From assembly GCA_963696525.1 (NCBI GenBank), contig CAVOKO010000009.1:434001-498000 (forward strand): a DNA stretch of 64,000 nt, given 5' to 3'. Below, piece after piece: positions 16,200-26,406 of the stretch (the first letter of the stretch is position 1; the number at the start of each line of letters is the position of its first letter). The translations under genes and the position numbers were made by a program. A model generated the notes under the pieces. The model made no database searches and was not told the DNA's origin. It was given only the letters and a program-made list of their open reading frames with translations. The DNA is from CAWBRT01 sp963696525. GTDB taxonomy: Bacteria; Acidobacteriota; Terriglobia; Terriglobales; Acidobacteriaceae.

Positions 16200-16940
16200 A
16201 TGATCCGCAAGCACAAAGCGATTCCAAGCGAAAACATCAAACTGCTGGTCTTTGACCTGGACGGAACCCTGGTGGACAGTCAAGTGGACTTGGCCAACGC
16301 CGTCAATGCCATGTTGCGCAAATACCAGCGGCCGGAGCTTCCCGTCGGCCTCATCGCCAGCTACATCGGAGATGGCGCCAACATGCTGGTTCGCCGAGCC
16401 CTGGGCGATCCGGCTGACGAAGACTTCGTCCACGAAGCCTTCGACGTTTTTATCAAGCACTATCGCGAACACACGCTCGACAATACCTACGCCTACGAGG
16501 GCATGATCGAGGCGCTGCGCGCCATCCGCCGGCACACCAACGGCAAGGTAACCATGGCTGTGCTCACCAACAAACCGGTAAACCCTTCGCGGCGCATCGT
16601 CGAAGGCCTGGGTATGGAGGATTTATTCGTCCAGGTTTACGGCGGCAACAGCTTTGAGACCAAGAAGCCGGACCCGCTCGGGGCATTGACTCTGCTGCGC
16701 GAGACCTCGACGGCCCCCGGCGAAGCGGTGATGATTGGCGATTCGCAAAACGATGTGCTCACGGCGCGAAACTCCGGCATGTGGTCGGTCGGCGTGACCT
16801 ATGGATTCTCCCCCGATTCGCTGAAGTCCCCGCTTCCGGACGTGCTGATCGACTCGCCCCACGAACTGATCGAGGCGCTCGGCTACGGCTCGGGCCGCAA
16901 ATCGCTGGAGATCCCCTCCGGACATGGATTCGCCGGCTGA
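16200..16940 (+). CDS. gph: HAD-family phosphoglycolate phosphatase-like hydrolase
   Basis: 246 residues. HAD motif I FDLDGTLVDS with nucleophile D19 and D21, a helical cap after it, motif II VLTNKP, motif III Lys in ETKKPDPLG, and motif IV GDSQNDVLTARNSG. This matches Gph, which removes phosphate from 2-phosphoglycolate, although related HAD phosphatases cannot be excluded. Start at ATG 16200; no clear ribosome site is seen. Stands before nfnAB with a 149-bp gap to that operon's start. Confidence 0.82.
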   Translation: MIRKHKAIPSENIKLLVFDLDGTLVDSQVDLANAVNAMLRKYQRPELPVGLIASYIGDGANMLVRRALGDPADEDFVHEAFDVFIKHYREHTLDNTYAYEGMIEALRAIRRHTNGKVTMAVLTNKPVNPSRRIVEGLGMEDLFVQVYGGNSFETKKPDPLGALTLLRETSTAPGEAVMIGDSQNDVLTARNSGMWSVGVTYGFSPDSLKSPLPDVLIDSPHELIEALGYGSGRKSLEIPSGHGFAG

Positions 16941-17089
16941 GGGGCGCTCACGGACCAGGCCACGTCCGGTAATCCGTCACATATCGGCGTGATTCACCTC
17001 ACACGAGTTCGTGCGTGCTCCAAACGAAAATAGTTACCTACGAGACGGCGGGCTCTCTCATTGGCCCCCGGGGACTGGCAAAGGCTTCT

Positions 17090-17998
17090 ATGTACCGAAT
17101 CGTGCAAGCAAAACTTCTGGGCCGCAACATCAAGCAGTTTGAAATCGAAGCGCCCCGGATCGCCAAGAAACAGCGTCCAGGGCAGTTCGTGATCGTGCGT
17201 CTGCACGAAAACGGCGAGCGAATTCCCCTCACCATCGAGGGGTCCGACTGTGAAAAAGGCACCATCACCCTGGTGGTCCAGTCGATCGGCAAAACCACGC
17301 ACCTGATGAACTCGCTCGAAGCGGGCGATGCGATTCTCGACGTCGTAGGGCCGCTCGGAAAGCCAACCGAGATCGAGAAGTACGGCACCGTGGTAGTAGT
17401 CGGGGGCAGCGTTGGCACCGCCATCGCGTTGCCGGCGGCGCGGGCGCTGAAGCAGGCCGGCAATCACGTAATCGGCATTACCGGCTCGCGCACCAAAGAA
17501 TTGCTCATCCTCGAAGACGAACTGCGGGCGGCCAGCAACGAGACTTACGTTATGACCGACGATGGCAGCTATGGCGAGCAGGGTCTGGTAACCAAAAAAC
17601 TCCAGGAACTGATCGACAGCGGGCGGCAGATTAATTACGTCCTCGCCATCGGCCCGGTTCCCATGATGCGTGCGGTCGCGCAGGTCACCCGCGAGAAGGG
17701 CATCAAGACGGTCGTCAGCCTGAACTCGATCATGGTGGACGGCACTGGCATGTGCGGCGGCTGCCGGGTGCTGGTGGGCAACCGCAGCGAGTTCGCCTGT
17801 GTCGACGGTCCCGAGTTCGACGCCCAGAAGGTAAACTTCGAAGTCCTGATACAGCGCAATAACATGTATCGCGACAACGAACAAAAATCGCTGAACGAAT
17901 TCCTGGCTAACCCACAAGCAGAACTGCAGCGGGCTCGCGAATCCTGCAAGCTGCGTGAACTGGAAGAGAAAACGCGCGCGGAGGTGACCCATGTCTAA
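17090..17998 (+). CDS. nfnA: NfnA-type ferredoxin-NADP+ reductase subunit (FAD/2Fe-2S)
   Basis: 302 residues from ATG 17090 (MYRIVQAKLL). FAD domain with RPGQFVIVRL and ERIPLTI, NAD-binding domain with VVVVGGSVGTAIALPAAR, and a C-terminal 2Fe-2S cysteine set in GTGMCGGCRVLV and FACVDGPEFD. NfnAB is an electron-bifurcating transhydrogenase (NADH, ferredoxin, NADP+) in the cytoplasm; close homologues have been named sulfide dehydrogenase subunit B. The last 8 bp overlap nfnB, so the pair is co-translated. The C-terminus carries an extra charged tail (KLRELEEKTRAEVTHV). Confidence 0.87.
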   Translation: MYRIVQAKLLGRNIKQFEIEAPRIAKKQRPGQFVIVRLHENGERIPLTIEGSDCEKGTITLVVQSIGKTTHLMNSLEAGDAILDVVGPLGKPTEIEKYGTVVVVGGSVGTAIALPAARALKQAGNHVIGITGSRTKELLILEDELRAASNETYVMTDDGSYGEQGLVTKKLQELIDSGRQINYVLAIGPVPMMRAVAQVTREKGIKTVVSLNSIMVDGTGMCGGCRVLVGNRSEFACVDGPEFDAQKVNFEVLIQRNNMYRDNEQKSLNEFLANPQAELQRARESCKLRELEEKTRAEVTHV

Positions 17999-19457
17999 AC
18001 GTATTCCCGCTCGCGAACGGATGAAGATCCTGCGCACCGAAATGCCCGAACAGGACGCGGCGCAGCGCGCCCACAACTTCCTGGAAGTGAACCTCGGCCT
18101 GCCGGAAGGCTGCGCCAAGCAGGAATCCATGCGCTGTATCGAATGCAAGGAGCCAACCTGCGTTTCAACCTGTCCGGTGGGCGTCAAGGTCAAGGAGTTC
18201 CTGGACCTCATTCTTGAAGGAGACTACCTGGGCGCCGCCGCCAAAGTCCGCGAGGACAATGCGCTGCCGGCCATCACCGGACGCGTCTGCCCGCAGGAAG
18301 ACCAGTGCGAAGGCGGTTGTCTGCTCGGCAAGAAGGGTGGCAAGTCGCCGCTCGCCATCGGCTACCTGGAGCGTTTTGTCGCCGACTACGAGCAAAAAAC
18401 CGGCAAGCTGGGCATGCCTCCCATCGCCGCGCCGACCGGCAAGAAAGTCGCCATCGTAGGCAGCGGTCCCGCCGGCCTGAGCTGCGCCGGAGACCTCATT
18501 CAGAAGGGCCACAAGGTACGCGTCTTTGAGGCGCTGCACGAGATTGGCGGCGTGCTTATCTATGGCATCCCCGAGTTTCGCCTGCCGAAGACCATCGTCC
18601 GGCAGGAGGTCGACAACCTGCGCCGCATGGGAGTCGAGTTCGAGACCAATGTCGTCGTCGGCAAGACCGTCACCATCGATGAGCTGATGAACGGCGAAGC
18701 CTACGATGCCGTCTTCATCTGCACCGGTGCCGGACTGCCGCAGTTTTTGAACGTCCCCGGCGAGCACTTGAATGGCGTCTACTCGGCCAACGAGTTCCTG
18801 ACCCGCGTGAATCTTATGCGGGCTTACAAATTTCCCGAATACGATGAGCCGGTTTACGACTGCCGCGACAAAGACGTGGTGGTGTTCGGCGGCGGCAACA
18901 CCGCCATGGACGCCGTCCGCACCTCGCTGCGGCTGGGCGCGCGCACCGCTTCGATCTTCTACCGCCGCACCGAGGTCGAGATGCCCGCCCGCAAGGAAGA
19001 GGTCCATCACGCCAAGGACGAAGGCATCCACTTCCAGTTCCTGGTGAATCCCGTTGAACTTATCGGCGACGACAAGGGCTGGCTGCAAGCCGTGAAGTGT
19101 CTCCGCATGGAACTCGGCGAGCCCGATGCTTCCGGACGCCGACGACCGATTCCGATACCGGGGTCGGAGTTCGTTACGCCCGTTTCGCTGGCCATCATCG
19201 CCGTGGGGACGACCGCGAACCCGCTGATCCAGTCGACGACACCGGACCTCGAAACCAACAAGTGGCGCTACATCGTCACCGACCCCGAAACCACGCGCAC
19301 CTCGAAGCGCGGCGTCTTCGCCGGCGGCGACATCGTTACCGGCGGCGCCACCGTCATTCTGGCCATGGGCGCCGGACGCCAGGCGGCCAAGTCGATCCAC
19401 GATTACTTGACCACTGGGGTGTGGGAGACGAAGGCGGCAGAGACGAGCAAGGCATAG
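17991..19457 (+). CDS. nfnB: NfnB-type NADPH-binding iron-sulfur flavoprotein (glutamate synthase small-subunit-like)
   Basis: 488 residues. The N-terminal iron-sulfur domain has CIECKEPTCVSTCPVGV and VCPQEDQCEGGCLLGKKGG (two 4Fe-4S sites), then the FAD motif VGSGPAGLSCAGDL and the NADPH motif FGGGNTAMDAVRTSLR, ending with GGDIVTGGATVILAMGAGR. This layout is shared by NfnB and the GltD small subunit; the directly overlapping NfnA upstream and absence of a GltB gene favour NfnB. A dispersed repeat follows the stop. Confidence 0.87.
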   Translation: MSKRIPARERMKILRTEMPEQDAAQRAHNFLEVNLGLPEGCAKQESMRCIECKEPTCVSTCPVGVKVKEFLDLILEGDYLGAAAKVREDNALPAITGRVCPQEDQCEGGCLLGKKGGKSPLAIGYLERFVADYEQKTGKLGMPPIAAPTGKKVAIVGSGPAGLSCAGDLIQKGHKVRVFEALHEIGGVLIYGIPEFRLPKTIVRQEVDNLRRMGVEFETNVVVGKTVTIDELMNGEAYDAVFICTGAGLPQFLNVPGEHLNGVYSANEFLTRVNLMRAYKFPEYDEPVYDCRDKDVVVFGGGNTAMDAVRTSLRLGARTASIFYRRTEVEMPARKEEVHHAKDEGIHFQFLVNPVELIGDDKGWLQAVKCLRMELGEPDASGRRRPIPIPGSEFVTPVSLAIIAVGTTANPLIQSTTPDLETNKWRYIVTDPETTRTSKRGVFAGGDIVTGGATVILAMGAGRQAAKSIHDYLTTGVWETKAAETSKA

Positions 19458-19484
19458 GTTCTCAATGAGCCGGTTTCACAAGTA

Positions 19485-19560
19485 GTTCTTTGAAGGGGAC
19501 GGGCTTCAGCCCGTCCGTTAGTAGCCAGCAAGAAGTTGGGCTTTAGCCCCCGAGGGATTT
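19485..19560. repeat. Dispersed GGGCTTTAGCCC repeat (degenerate copy)
   Basis: Contains TTCTTTGAAGGGGACGGGCT followed by TCAGCCCGTCC and then GTTGGGCTTTAGCCCCCGAGG. The same arrangement is found at 43961-44035 inside a complete element with 20-bp terminal inverted repeats. Here only a degenerate left end (GGTTTCACAAGTAG) is visible. A fragment with TTGGGCTTTAGCCC also lies at about 10763. Confidence 0.7.
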
Positions 19561-19596
19561 TGCCTTTTCCTCTGTCATCACAGAAGGACCAGCCGA

Positions 19597-20220
19597 TTGC
19601 CAACCAACGACAATCTCAAGGGTTTTGGTTTTACTCCGCTTGAGTTGCGGCGCCTGCGCGGGTTGAAGACTCCTGCCGGAATTCAGGCCTTCATCGACAG
19701 CCTGCCCTACCACGTGGCCGACACCGCCTGGTCGCCTCGTCGCGCGTTGCGCGAAGGCACGGCTCATTGTCTGGAGGGCGCGCTGCTGGCCGCCGCGGCT
19801 CTGCGGGTGAATGGCTATCCGCCGCTGGTGCTCGATCTGGAGGCGGTGCGCGATGTCGATCACGTCATCGCCGTATTCCGTGAGCGCGGCCATTGGGGAG
19901 CCGTCGCCAAGTCCAACTTTGCCGGCCTGCGCTTTCGGGCGCCCATCTACCGCAGCCTGCGCGAGCTGGCGCTCAGCTACTTTGAGAGCTATTACAACCT
20001 GCGTGGCGAACGCACCCTGCGCGGCTACTCGCGCCCGCTCAACCTCTCCCGCTTCGACCACCTCGATTGGATGACTTCTGAAAAATCAGTCTGGGCGATC
20101 GCCGAACACCTGGTCACGGTGAGCCACGTTCGCTTGTTCCCCGCGCGCCTGGCCAAGAACCTGCCGCGCTTGGACCGCCGCTCGTTCGACGCCGGTTTGA
20201 CGGGATACGTGAAGCACTGA
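19597..20220 (+). CDS. Hypothetical protein with transglutaminase-like pattern
   Basis: 207 residues starting at TTG 19597 (AGAAGGA lies upstream). The segment REGTAHCLEGALLAAAALRV followed about 30 residues later by VRDVDHVIAVFRE gives the Cys...His order of the transglutaminase-like fold, and a later Asn/Asp is available. Conserved-looking LRELALSYFESYYN follows. Bacterial members of this kind are uncharacterised. It stands alone between nfnB and the divergent/convergent 20264 gene. Fold assignment is pattern-based. Confidence 0.65.
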   Translation: MPTNDNLKGFGFTPLELRRLRGLKTPAGIQAFIDSLPYHVADTAWSPRRALREGTAHCLEGALLAAAALRVNGYPPLVLDLEAVRDVDHVIAVFRERGHWGAVAKSNFAGLRFRAPIYRSLRELALSYFESYYNLRGERTLRGYSRPLNLSRFDHLDWMTSEKSVWAIAEHLVTVSHVRLFPARLAKNLPRLDRRSFDAGLTGYVKH

Positions 20221-20263
20221 GGGGTGTCGGGTACATGTTCCCGGACGACTGAAGCACTTAAGG

Positions 20264-20710
20264 TCAAAGGAAATCCTTCATCTCTAGGTCGAACAGCAAG
20301 AAATGGATATCCTCATCGGTCACTTTTTTGGGTCTAGGGCGGCCGTCGCACCGCATTTTCTGGCAAACAGCCGTAAACTCTTTTGCCCTTTCCGGAGTGT
20401 CCAAAATGGTGCCACCGCGAAGGAAATTCGCCAGTGAGCTGACGACCGGCTCGCTACCGTAGATGGCAATTCGAGCCTTGGCATCAGCGACAAGTATCTT
20501 TGACTCCATTCCTCTCAGGAACTGCTCCTTGCCTTCTTGCACCGTGCTTCTCTGCATAATCGCTAGGCCCGCAATCCCACGAATGAAATCGACATAGGCA
20601 GCGGTTCTGATCGACTCGAAGTGCTTAATTGTTTCTGACCGCCGGGTCAGAAACACAACGGTAAGGCTAACGATTGCGGCAATGACCGCCGTAAGTATCT
20701 GGTTATTCAT
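20264..20710 (-). CDS. Hypothetical membrane-anchored protein (148 aa)
   Basis: One N-terminal membrane helix (ILTAVIAAIVSLTVVFLT) then an alpha-helical cytoplasmic domain with ETIKHFESIRTAAYVDFIRG. AAGGA precedes the ATG at 20710. The pattern (short anchor, helical domain of about 120 residues) resembles small proteins of unknown function often found near defence or envelope genes, but nothing here supports such a role. It ends convergently with the 19597 gene and starts divergently from uvrB. Confidence 0.6.
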   Translation of the reverse strand: MNNQILTAVIAAIVSLTVVFLTRRSETIKHFESIRTAAYVDFIRGIAGLAIMQRSTVQEGKEQFLRGMESKILVADAKARIAIYGSEPVVSSLANFLRGGTILDTPERAKEFTAVCQKMRCDGRPRPKKVTDEDIHFLLFDLEMKDFL

Positions 20711-20854
20711 GCGGCGAATCCTTTTCTCGATCTTACGATTGTATGCTGCTTTTCAGACCAAGCGCGTCGATCGTTATCCCAGATATAATCAAGAGTTACC
20801 CAACCGCTGGAATCCGATTCTGTGCGTCTTCCGGCGGGTCTGGGCGGGAGTCTT

Positions 20855-22844
20855 ATGCAGTTCAAGCTGGAATCGAAATATCAGCCGCAAGGCGATCAAA
20901 TCACTGCGCTTGCGCAGCTCTCGCGTGGACTCTTCGAGGGCGAGAAGCACCAGGTGCTGCTGGGCGTCACCGGCTCCGGCAAGACCTTCACCATGGCCAA
21001 GATCATCGAGGAGGTCAACCGTCCGGCGCTCATTCTGGCGCACAACAAGACCCTGGCGGCGCAGCTTTACCACGAGTTCAAGAGCTTCTTTCCGCACAAT
21101 GCGGTCGAGTACTTCGTCTCCTATTACGACTACTACCAGCCCGAGGCTTACATTCCAGCCGCCGACGTCTACATCGAGAAGGAAGCGACCATCAACGACG
21201 AGCTCGACAAGCTGCGGCTTTCGGCCACCAAGTCTCTGTTCGAGCGCCGCGACTGCATCATTGTCGCCTCCGTGAGCTGCATCTACGGCCTGGGTTCGCC
21301 GGAAGCCTATTACGGAATGCTGCTCTTCCTGGAAAAGGGCCAGAAGATCCGGCGCCAGGACATCACCAGCAAGCTGGTCGAGATCCTCTACGAACGCACC
21401 GACACCGAATTCAAGCGCGGCACCTTCCGCGTGCGCGGCGACGTGATCGAAATCTTTCCCACCTACGACGACAACGCCTACCGCATAGAGCTATTTGGAG
21501 ATGAGATCGAATCGCTGTCGCAAATCGATCCGCTCTTCGGGACCATCAAGCAAAAATATGCTCGCCTGCCCATCTATCCCAAGACCCACTACGTGATGAA
21601 GCCGGAGCAAAAGAAAGGCGCGGTCGAATCCATTCTTCAGGAGCTTGCCTGGTGGGAGAGCGAGCTGGAAAAGCAGGGCCGCATCGTCGAGGCGCAGCGC
21701 ATACACCAGCGCACACGCTTCGACCTGGAGATGATCAAGGAGATGGGCTACTGCCACGGCATCGAGAACTACTCGCGGCACTTTACCGGCAGACTGCCGG
21801 GCGAACCGCCGCCTACTCTGCTCGACTACGTTCCCCGCGACTTCCTGGTGTTCATCGACGAGTCTCACCAGACCGTGCCGCAACTGCATGGCATGTGGCA
21901 CGGCGACCGCTCGCGCAAACAGACGCTGATCGAGTACGGATTTCGCCTGCCGAGCGCGCTGGACAACCGCCCGCTGACCTTCGAAGAGTTCGAGAATCGC
22001 GTCAACCAAGCGATCTATGTTTCTGCAACCCCAGGGCCTTACGAGCTGACCAAATCGGCTGGCGTGGTGGTCGAGCAGATCATCCGCCCGACCGGCCTGG
22101 TCGATCCCGAGGTCGAGGTTCGTCCGGTCAAGGGGCAGATCGACGACCTTCTGCACGAGATTCGCGAGCGTGTAAACAAGGGCCAGAGGGTGCTGGTTAC
22201 GACCTTGACCAAGCGCATGTCCGAGGATCTAGCCGAATACTACAGCGAGGTCGGGGTGCGCTGCCGCTACCTGCACTCGGAGATCGAAACCCTGGAGCGT
22301 ATCAAGATTATCCGCGACCTGCGCAAGGGCGAGTTTGACGTGCTGATTGGGATTAACTTATTGCGCGAAGGTCTTGATTTGCCGGAAGTTTCGCTCGTCG
22401 CCATCCTCGATGCCGACAAGGAGGGCTTTCTGCGTTCGGCCGGCTCGCTGATTCAGACCATCGGACGCTGCGCCCGCAACGTCGAGGGCCGGGCCGTCCT
22501 CTACGCCGACCGCATGACGGATTCGATGCGCAAAGCCATCGGTGAAACCGAACGCCGCCGGGCAATTCAGCGGGCCTACAACGAAGAGAACGGCATCACG
22601 CCTCAGAGCATCGTGCGCCCAGTCGATATGACGCTGGCGCAGGATCGTCGAGGCCGATTACGCCGACATAGCTCTGCCTGCCGAAGGCGTGCCCGAATTT
22701 AAATCGAGAGATGAGCTGGACGCGTTTATCTCCAAGCTGGAAAGCGATATGCGCGAAGCTGCTAAGCGATTCGAGTTCGAACTGGCCGCCAAATTGCGCG
22801 ACCAGGTTCGCGAGTTGAAGACCAAAGAATTTATTTTTGCGTGA
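20855..22844 (+). CDS. uvrB: Excinuclease ABC subunit B, with a frame break near the C-terminus
   Basis: Starts at ATG 20855 (MQFKLESKYQPQGDQITALA; GGGAG upstream). Walker A GVTGSGKTFT, the beta-hairpin YYDYYQPEAYIP, DEXH-like FIDESHQT, and motif VI QTIGRCARN are present. After the codons for DMTLA (about 22635) the frame is lost and would stop at 22702; shifting by one base restores IVEADYADIALP and the UVR domain (LDAFISKLESDMREAAKRFE to the stop at 22842-22844). One extra base at about 22638-22641 explains this. UvrB is the damage-verification helicase of nucleotide excision repair; the UVR domain contacts UvrC. The break is either an assembly indel or a true loss of the UvrC-contact domain. 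Confidence 0.93.
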
Positions 22845-23080
22845 ACTTACAGGAAGGACGCAAAGCACCCTGCGGCCACGGCTTCCTTGAAAAAGTCAGT
22901 AAACGAATGGCACGGTTGCGCATATTCTTTCAGGTCCACTTTTTGGGGTAATTTTACCGGCTTTCGGAAGCAGTATTGTGATTCCCATCACTGCTTGGGC
23001 TTACATCTCCGCCTAAACTCTCTATACTTTAGGATCGGGGTGGGGCGCCCGACTGCCGCCATCCCGCAAAAGGGCTTGGC

Positions 23081-26000
23081 GTGTCAGGTGTCGAAAATAC
23101 TCAAAGCGAGGTTATCCAAAGCGAGCAGACCAGCGACATGCATGTGGCGAGTGGCTCCGCGAATCTACCTTCCGATACCGGTCATAACGCCTATGCAGGC
23201 AAGGGTGATCGTCTGACCATCCGCTTCCGCCTTGCCTGCCTGGTTTTAGCCTGTGTGCTACCGGTGTGGCTGGCCGCCGGCATCCTCGTCTACTACTCCT
23301 ACCAGGGTAAACGGGCGCTGGTGGAGCGTCACATGCAGGACACGGCGCGGGCTCTCGCCCTGGTGGTTGACCGGGAATTGGCGAACATGCAAGCCGGCCT
23401 GAGAGTGCTTGCCACTTCGCCTTCGCTCGCCTCCGGGAACATGGCCTCCTTTTACGGTCAAACCCAGGCGGTCATCCAGCAGTATCCCGCAGCCGACATT
23501 ATTTTGGCGGATGCCTCGGGCCAGCAACTCGTCAATTCCTTTTTGCCCTTTGGCACACCTCTTCCCAAACGCAATGATCCCAATACGCGGCGGGTGTTTG
23601 AGAGCGGCAGCCCACACATTTCCAACCTGTTCAAGGGAGCGGTGACAGGCCGGCCTCTGGTTGGCATGGATATGCCTGTGTTCCGGGATGGCCGAGTGGC
23701 GTATGGCCTGTTTATGACGGTTCCCGCCGATCGCCTGGCGGCGGTACTTTCCCAACAGCACCTTCCTCCAGAATGGGTCGGAGCAATTTCCGACAATGAT
23801 CGCGTGATTGTTGCGCGCTCGCAGCGCTCCGATGAATTCGTCGGAAAGCATATGTCGCCTGCCCTTTTGTCGCATGTGGCGAAAGACAACGAGGGAACAG
23901 ACGAATTCACCAACGTCGAAGGGGTTAAAGTATTCGGCGCGTTCAGCCGTTCGGCGGTATCGGGCTGGACAGTGGTGATCGCCGTTCCCAAGGCAACCCT
24001 AATGGCCGAGCTCTGGAAATGGTTACGGTGGGTGATTGCCGCCACGGCTCTACTATCGATCATCGGCTTATCCCTGGCACTGCTGCTGGGGCGGAGCATT
24101 GCGTGGTCTATCGGCGGGCTGATCGCTCCAGCCTTGGCGTTGGGACGCGGCGAACCGATCACAGTCGGGGACCTCGAGATGAAGGAAACCAATGAGGTCG
24201 CCGCATCGTTGGTCAAGGTATCCGGCCTTCTCCAGCAACGCGTGGAGGAGCGCGCGCACGCCGAAGCCACTCGCCGCCAAGCCGAGGAATTGCGGCGCTT
24301 CAACGCTGAACTCGACCAGCGAAATGCGGTGCTGAGGGGAATTAATACAATCCTCGAGCAGGCGCTGAAATGTGACACGGACGAAGAGCTTGGGATGACC
24401 TGCCTGGCAGTAGCGGAGAAGATCACTGGCAGCAAGTTCGGATTCATCGCGGAGATCGGCCCGGACGGCTTGCTGCACGATATCGCCATCAGCGATCCCG
24501 GCTGGGACCTTTTCGCGATACGAGACCAGGCGGGGCACCGCAGACCTCCGAGTGACCTCAAAATCCACGGGCTCTACGGCAGGATACTGCTGGATGGCAA
24601 GGGGTTCTTCAGCAACGACCCGGCGGCGCCTCTCGGTGTCGGCACGCCTGACAACCATCCAAATTTGACCGCGTTCCTGGGTGTGCCGCTGACCCATGAC
24701 AGCAAAGTCATGGGCATGATCGCGGTGGCAAATCGCGAAAGTGGCTACCGTGCGCAAGAACTTCAGTCGTTGGAAGCTTTAAGCCCCGCCATTGTCGAGG
24801 CTTTTTACCGGAGCAGGGCGGAAGCAGCCTTGCGCACCAACGAGGCACGCTTGCGGCTCGCACTGGATGCCGCCAAATCGGGCACCTGGGAATGGGATTT
24901 GCGGAGCAACACCATCCAATGGTCTTACGAAGTGTGGCGATTGTTTGGCCTGGAGCCCAATAGCCTCGAGCCTTCTTACGAGAACTGGCTTTTGGCGGTC
25001 CACCCCGAAGATCGCGCCATGACCCGGCGAGCGGTGGACACGGCTGCCGGCAAGGCAACCGAAATCAATGTGGAATACCGCGTGCCGGAAGCCGATGGCG
25101 GCGTCCGCTGGTTGATGGTGCGGGGCCGGCCACTCTACGACTCCGGCGGCTATCCGAGCAACTATACCGGCATCGTAATGGATATTACGGAGCGCAAGCG
25201 CGCTGAACACGAGCTGGTCGCGGCCAAGGAGTTGGCGGAAAAAGCCCTGGCACAGTTACGCGCCACTATCGACAGCATGACCGAAGGCATGTTCGTCGTC
25301 ACCCCCGACCGCAAGCGCCCGCTCGCCAATCCCGCGTATTTCCGCATCTACGGCTTTGAGCCCGACTCATCGCCAGATGCCGCCGAGAAGGTGGCTTCGC
25401 TACTGGAACGTTATGACTTGAACCACAGATTGCTTCCGCTGGAAGAATGGCCCGTATCGGTGGCCCTGCGAGGCGAGATTGTGGCGCAACGCGAGTTGCG
25501 CGTACGGCGCACGGATACCGGACGAGAGGTGATCACCAGCGTTAACTGCATGCCGGTCCGCGACGCCAGCGGCAAGGTTGTGATGGCGGTCGTTACGGTC
25601 GAGGACATCACCGCCAAGAAGCGGGCTGAGCAGGCACTTATCCGCAGCGAAAAGCTGGCCTCGGTGGGCCGCATGGCGGCGACCATCGCGCACGAAATCA
25701 ACAACCCGCTCGAGGCGGTTATGAACGCTCTGTTCCTTGCCAAGGGCGTAGAGGCTGAGGCGGCTCGGCAGTACCTCGACATCGCCGAGGAAGAGTTGCG
25801 GCGGATCGCCCACATTACGCGGCAGTCGCTGGGATTCTATCGCGAATCCAACGCCCCGGCGTCGCTGTCGGTGAACGCGGTGCTCGATTCCGCCGTCGAT
25901 CTGCTGAAGAGCAGGGTCAAGGCAAAGCAGGCTACCGTCGAGAGGCAGTGGGACAAGGAGATACGAATCACCGGAGTCGGCGGCGAGTTGCGGCAGGTTT

Positions 26001-26362
26001 TTTCCAATCTGGTGGCCAACAGCTTGGACGCAATCGAGGAGCATGGAACGATCAAGTTGCGGGTTTCCAGAAACGCGTTTTCAAGCAATGGCCGTCGCTA
26101 CGTTCGAGTGACCGTCGCCGATGATGGCAAGGGCATCTCTGCGGATGCTCTTTCCCACTTGTTCGAGCCGTTCTTCACGACCAAGGGTGCGGTGGGGACC
26201 GGTCTCGGCCTGTGGGTCAGCAAGCAGATCATCGACAACCATGGCGGCAGCATCCGTGTCCGCTCCAGCACCGAGGGAATTCGAAGAGGAACGGTGTTCT
26301 CCGTGGTCGTTCCCGTCGAGCCCATAGCGGCTGCTGCGCGCGGTCACGCGGCGGGTGCATAG
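23081..26362 (+). CDS. Membrane sensor histidine kinase with Cache-like, GAF and two PAS domains
   Basis: 1093 residues starting at GTG 23081 (AAAGGG upstream). After a hydrophilic N-terminus come membrane helix 1 (about 48-70), an extracytoplasmic Cache-like sensor, helix 2 (about 310-335), a coiled linker, a GAF domain (about 420-580), a PAS domain ending in the PAC-like GIVMDITERKRAE, a second PAS ending VTVEDITAKKRAE, the HisKA H box IAHEINNPLEAVM, and an HATPase domain with NLVANSLDAI, DDGKGIS and GTGLGLW. The extracytoplasmic part probably binds a small ligand. No response regulator is adjacent, so it is an orphan kinase. Confidence 0.88.
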   Translation: MSGVENTQSEVIQSEQTSDMHVASGSANLPSDTGHNAYAGKGDRLTIRFRLACLVLACVLPVWLAAGILVYYSYQGKRALVERHMQDTARALALVVDRELANMQAGLRVLATSPSLASGNMASFYGQTQAVIQQYPAADIILADASGQQLVNSFLPFGTPLPKRNDPNTRRVFESGSPHISNLFKGAVTGRPLVGMDMPVFRDGRVAYGLFMTVPADRLAAVLSQQHLPPEWVGAISDNDRVIVARSQRSDEFVGKHMSPALLSHVAKDNEGTDEFTNVEGVKVFGAFSRSAVSGWTVVIAVPKATLMAELWKWLRWVIAATALLSIIGLSLALLLGRSIAWSIGGLIAPALALGRGEPITVGDLEMKETNEVAASLVKVSGLLQQRVEERAHAEATRRQAEELRRFNAELDQRNAVLRGINTILEQALKCDTDEELGMTCLAVAEKITGSKFGFIAEIGPDGLLHDIAISDPGWDLFAIRDQAGHRRPPSDLKIHGLYGRILLDGKGFFSNDPAAPLGVGTPDNHPNLTAFLGVPLTHDSKVMGMIAVANRESGYRAQELQSLEALSPAIVEAFYRSRAEAALRTNEARLRLALDAAKSGTWEWDLRSNTIQWSYEVWRLFGLEPNSLEPSYENWLLAVHPEDRAMTRRAVDTAAGKATEINVEYRVPEADGGVRWLMVRGRPLYDSGGYPSNYTGIVMDITERKRAEHELVAAKELAEKALAQLRATIDSMTEGMFVVTPDRKRPLANPAYFRIYGFEPDSSPDAAEKVASLLERYDLNHRLLPLEEWPVSVALRGEIVAQRELRVRRTDTGREVITSVNCMPVRDASGKVVMAVVTVEDITAKKRAEQALIRSEKLASVGRMAATIAHEINNPLEAVMNALFLAKGVEAEAARQYLDIAEEELRRIAHITRQSLGFYRESNAPASLSVNAVLDSAVDLLKSRVKAKQATVERQWDKEIRITGVGGELRQVFSNLVANSLDAIEEHGTIKLRVSRNAFSSNGRRYVRVTVADDGKGISADALSHLFEPFFTTKGAVGTGLGLWVSKQIIDNHGGSIRVRSSTEGIRRGTVFSVVVPVEPIAAAARGHAAGA

Positions 26363-26406
26363 CATAGGCAACCTACACCGCGGCATTCATTTACAATTAG
26401 ATCGCC

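Noticed and set aside
16994..18211. 405-codon minus-strand frame opposite nfnAB
   Set aside because: A shadow frame; the plus-strand NfnA and NfnB motifs are unambiguous.
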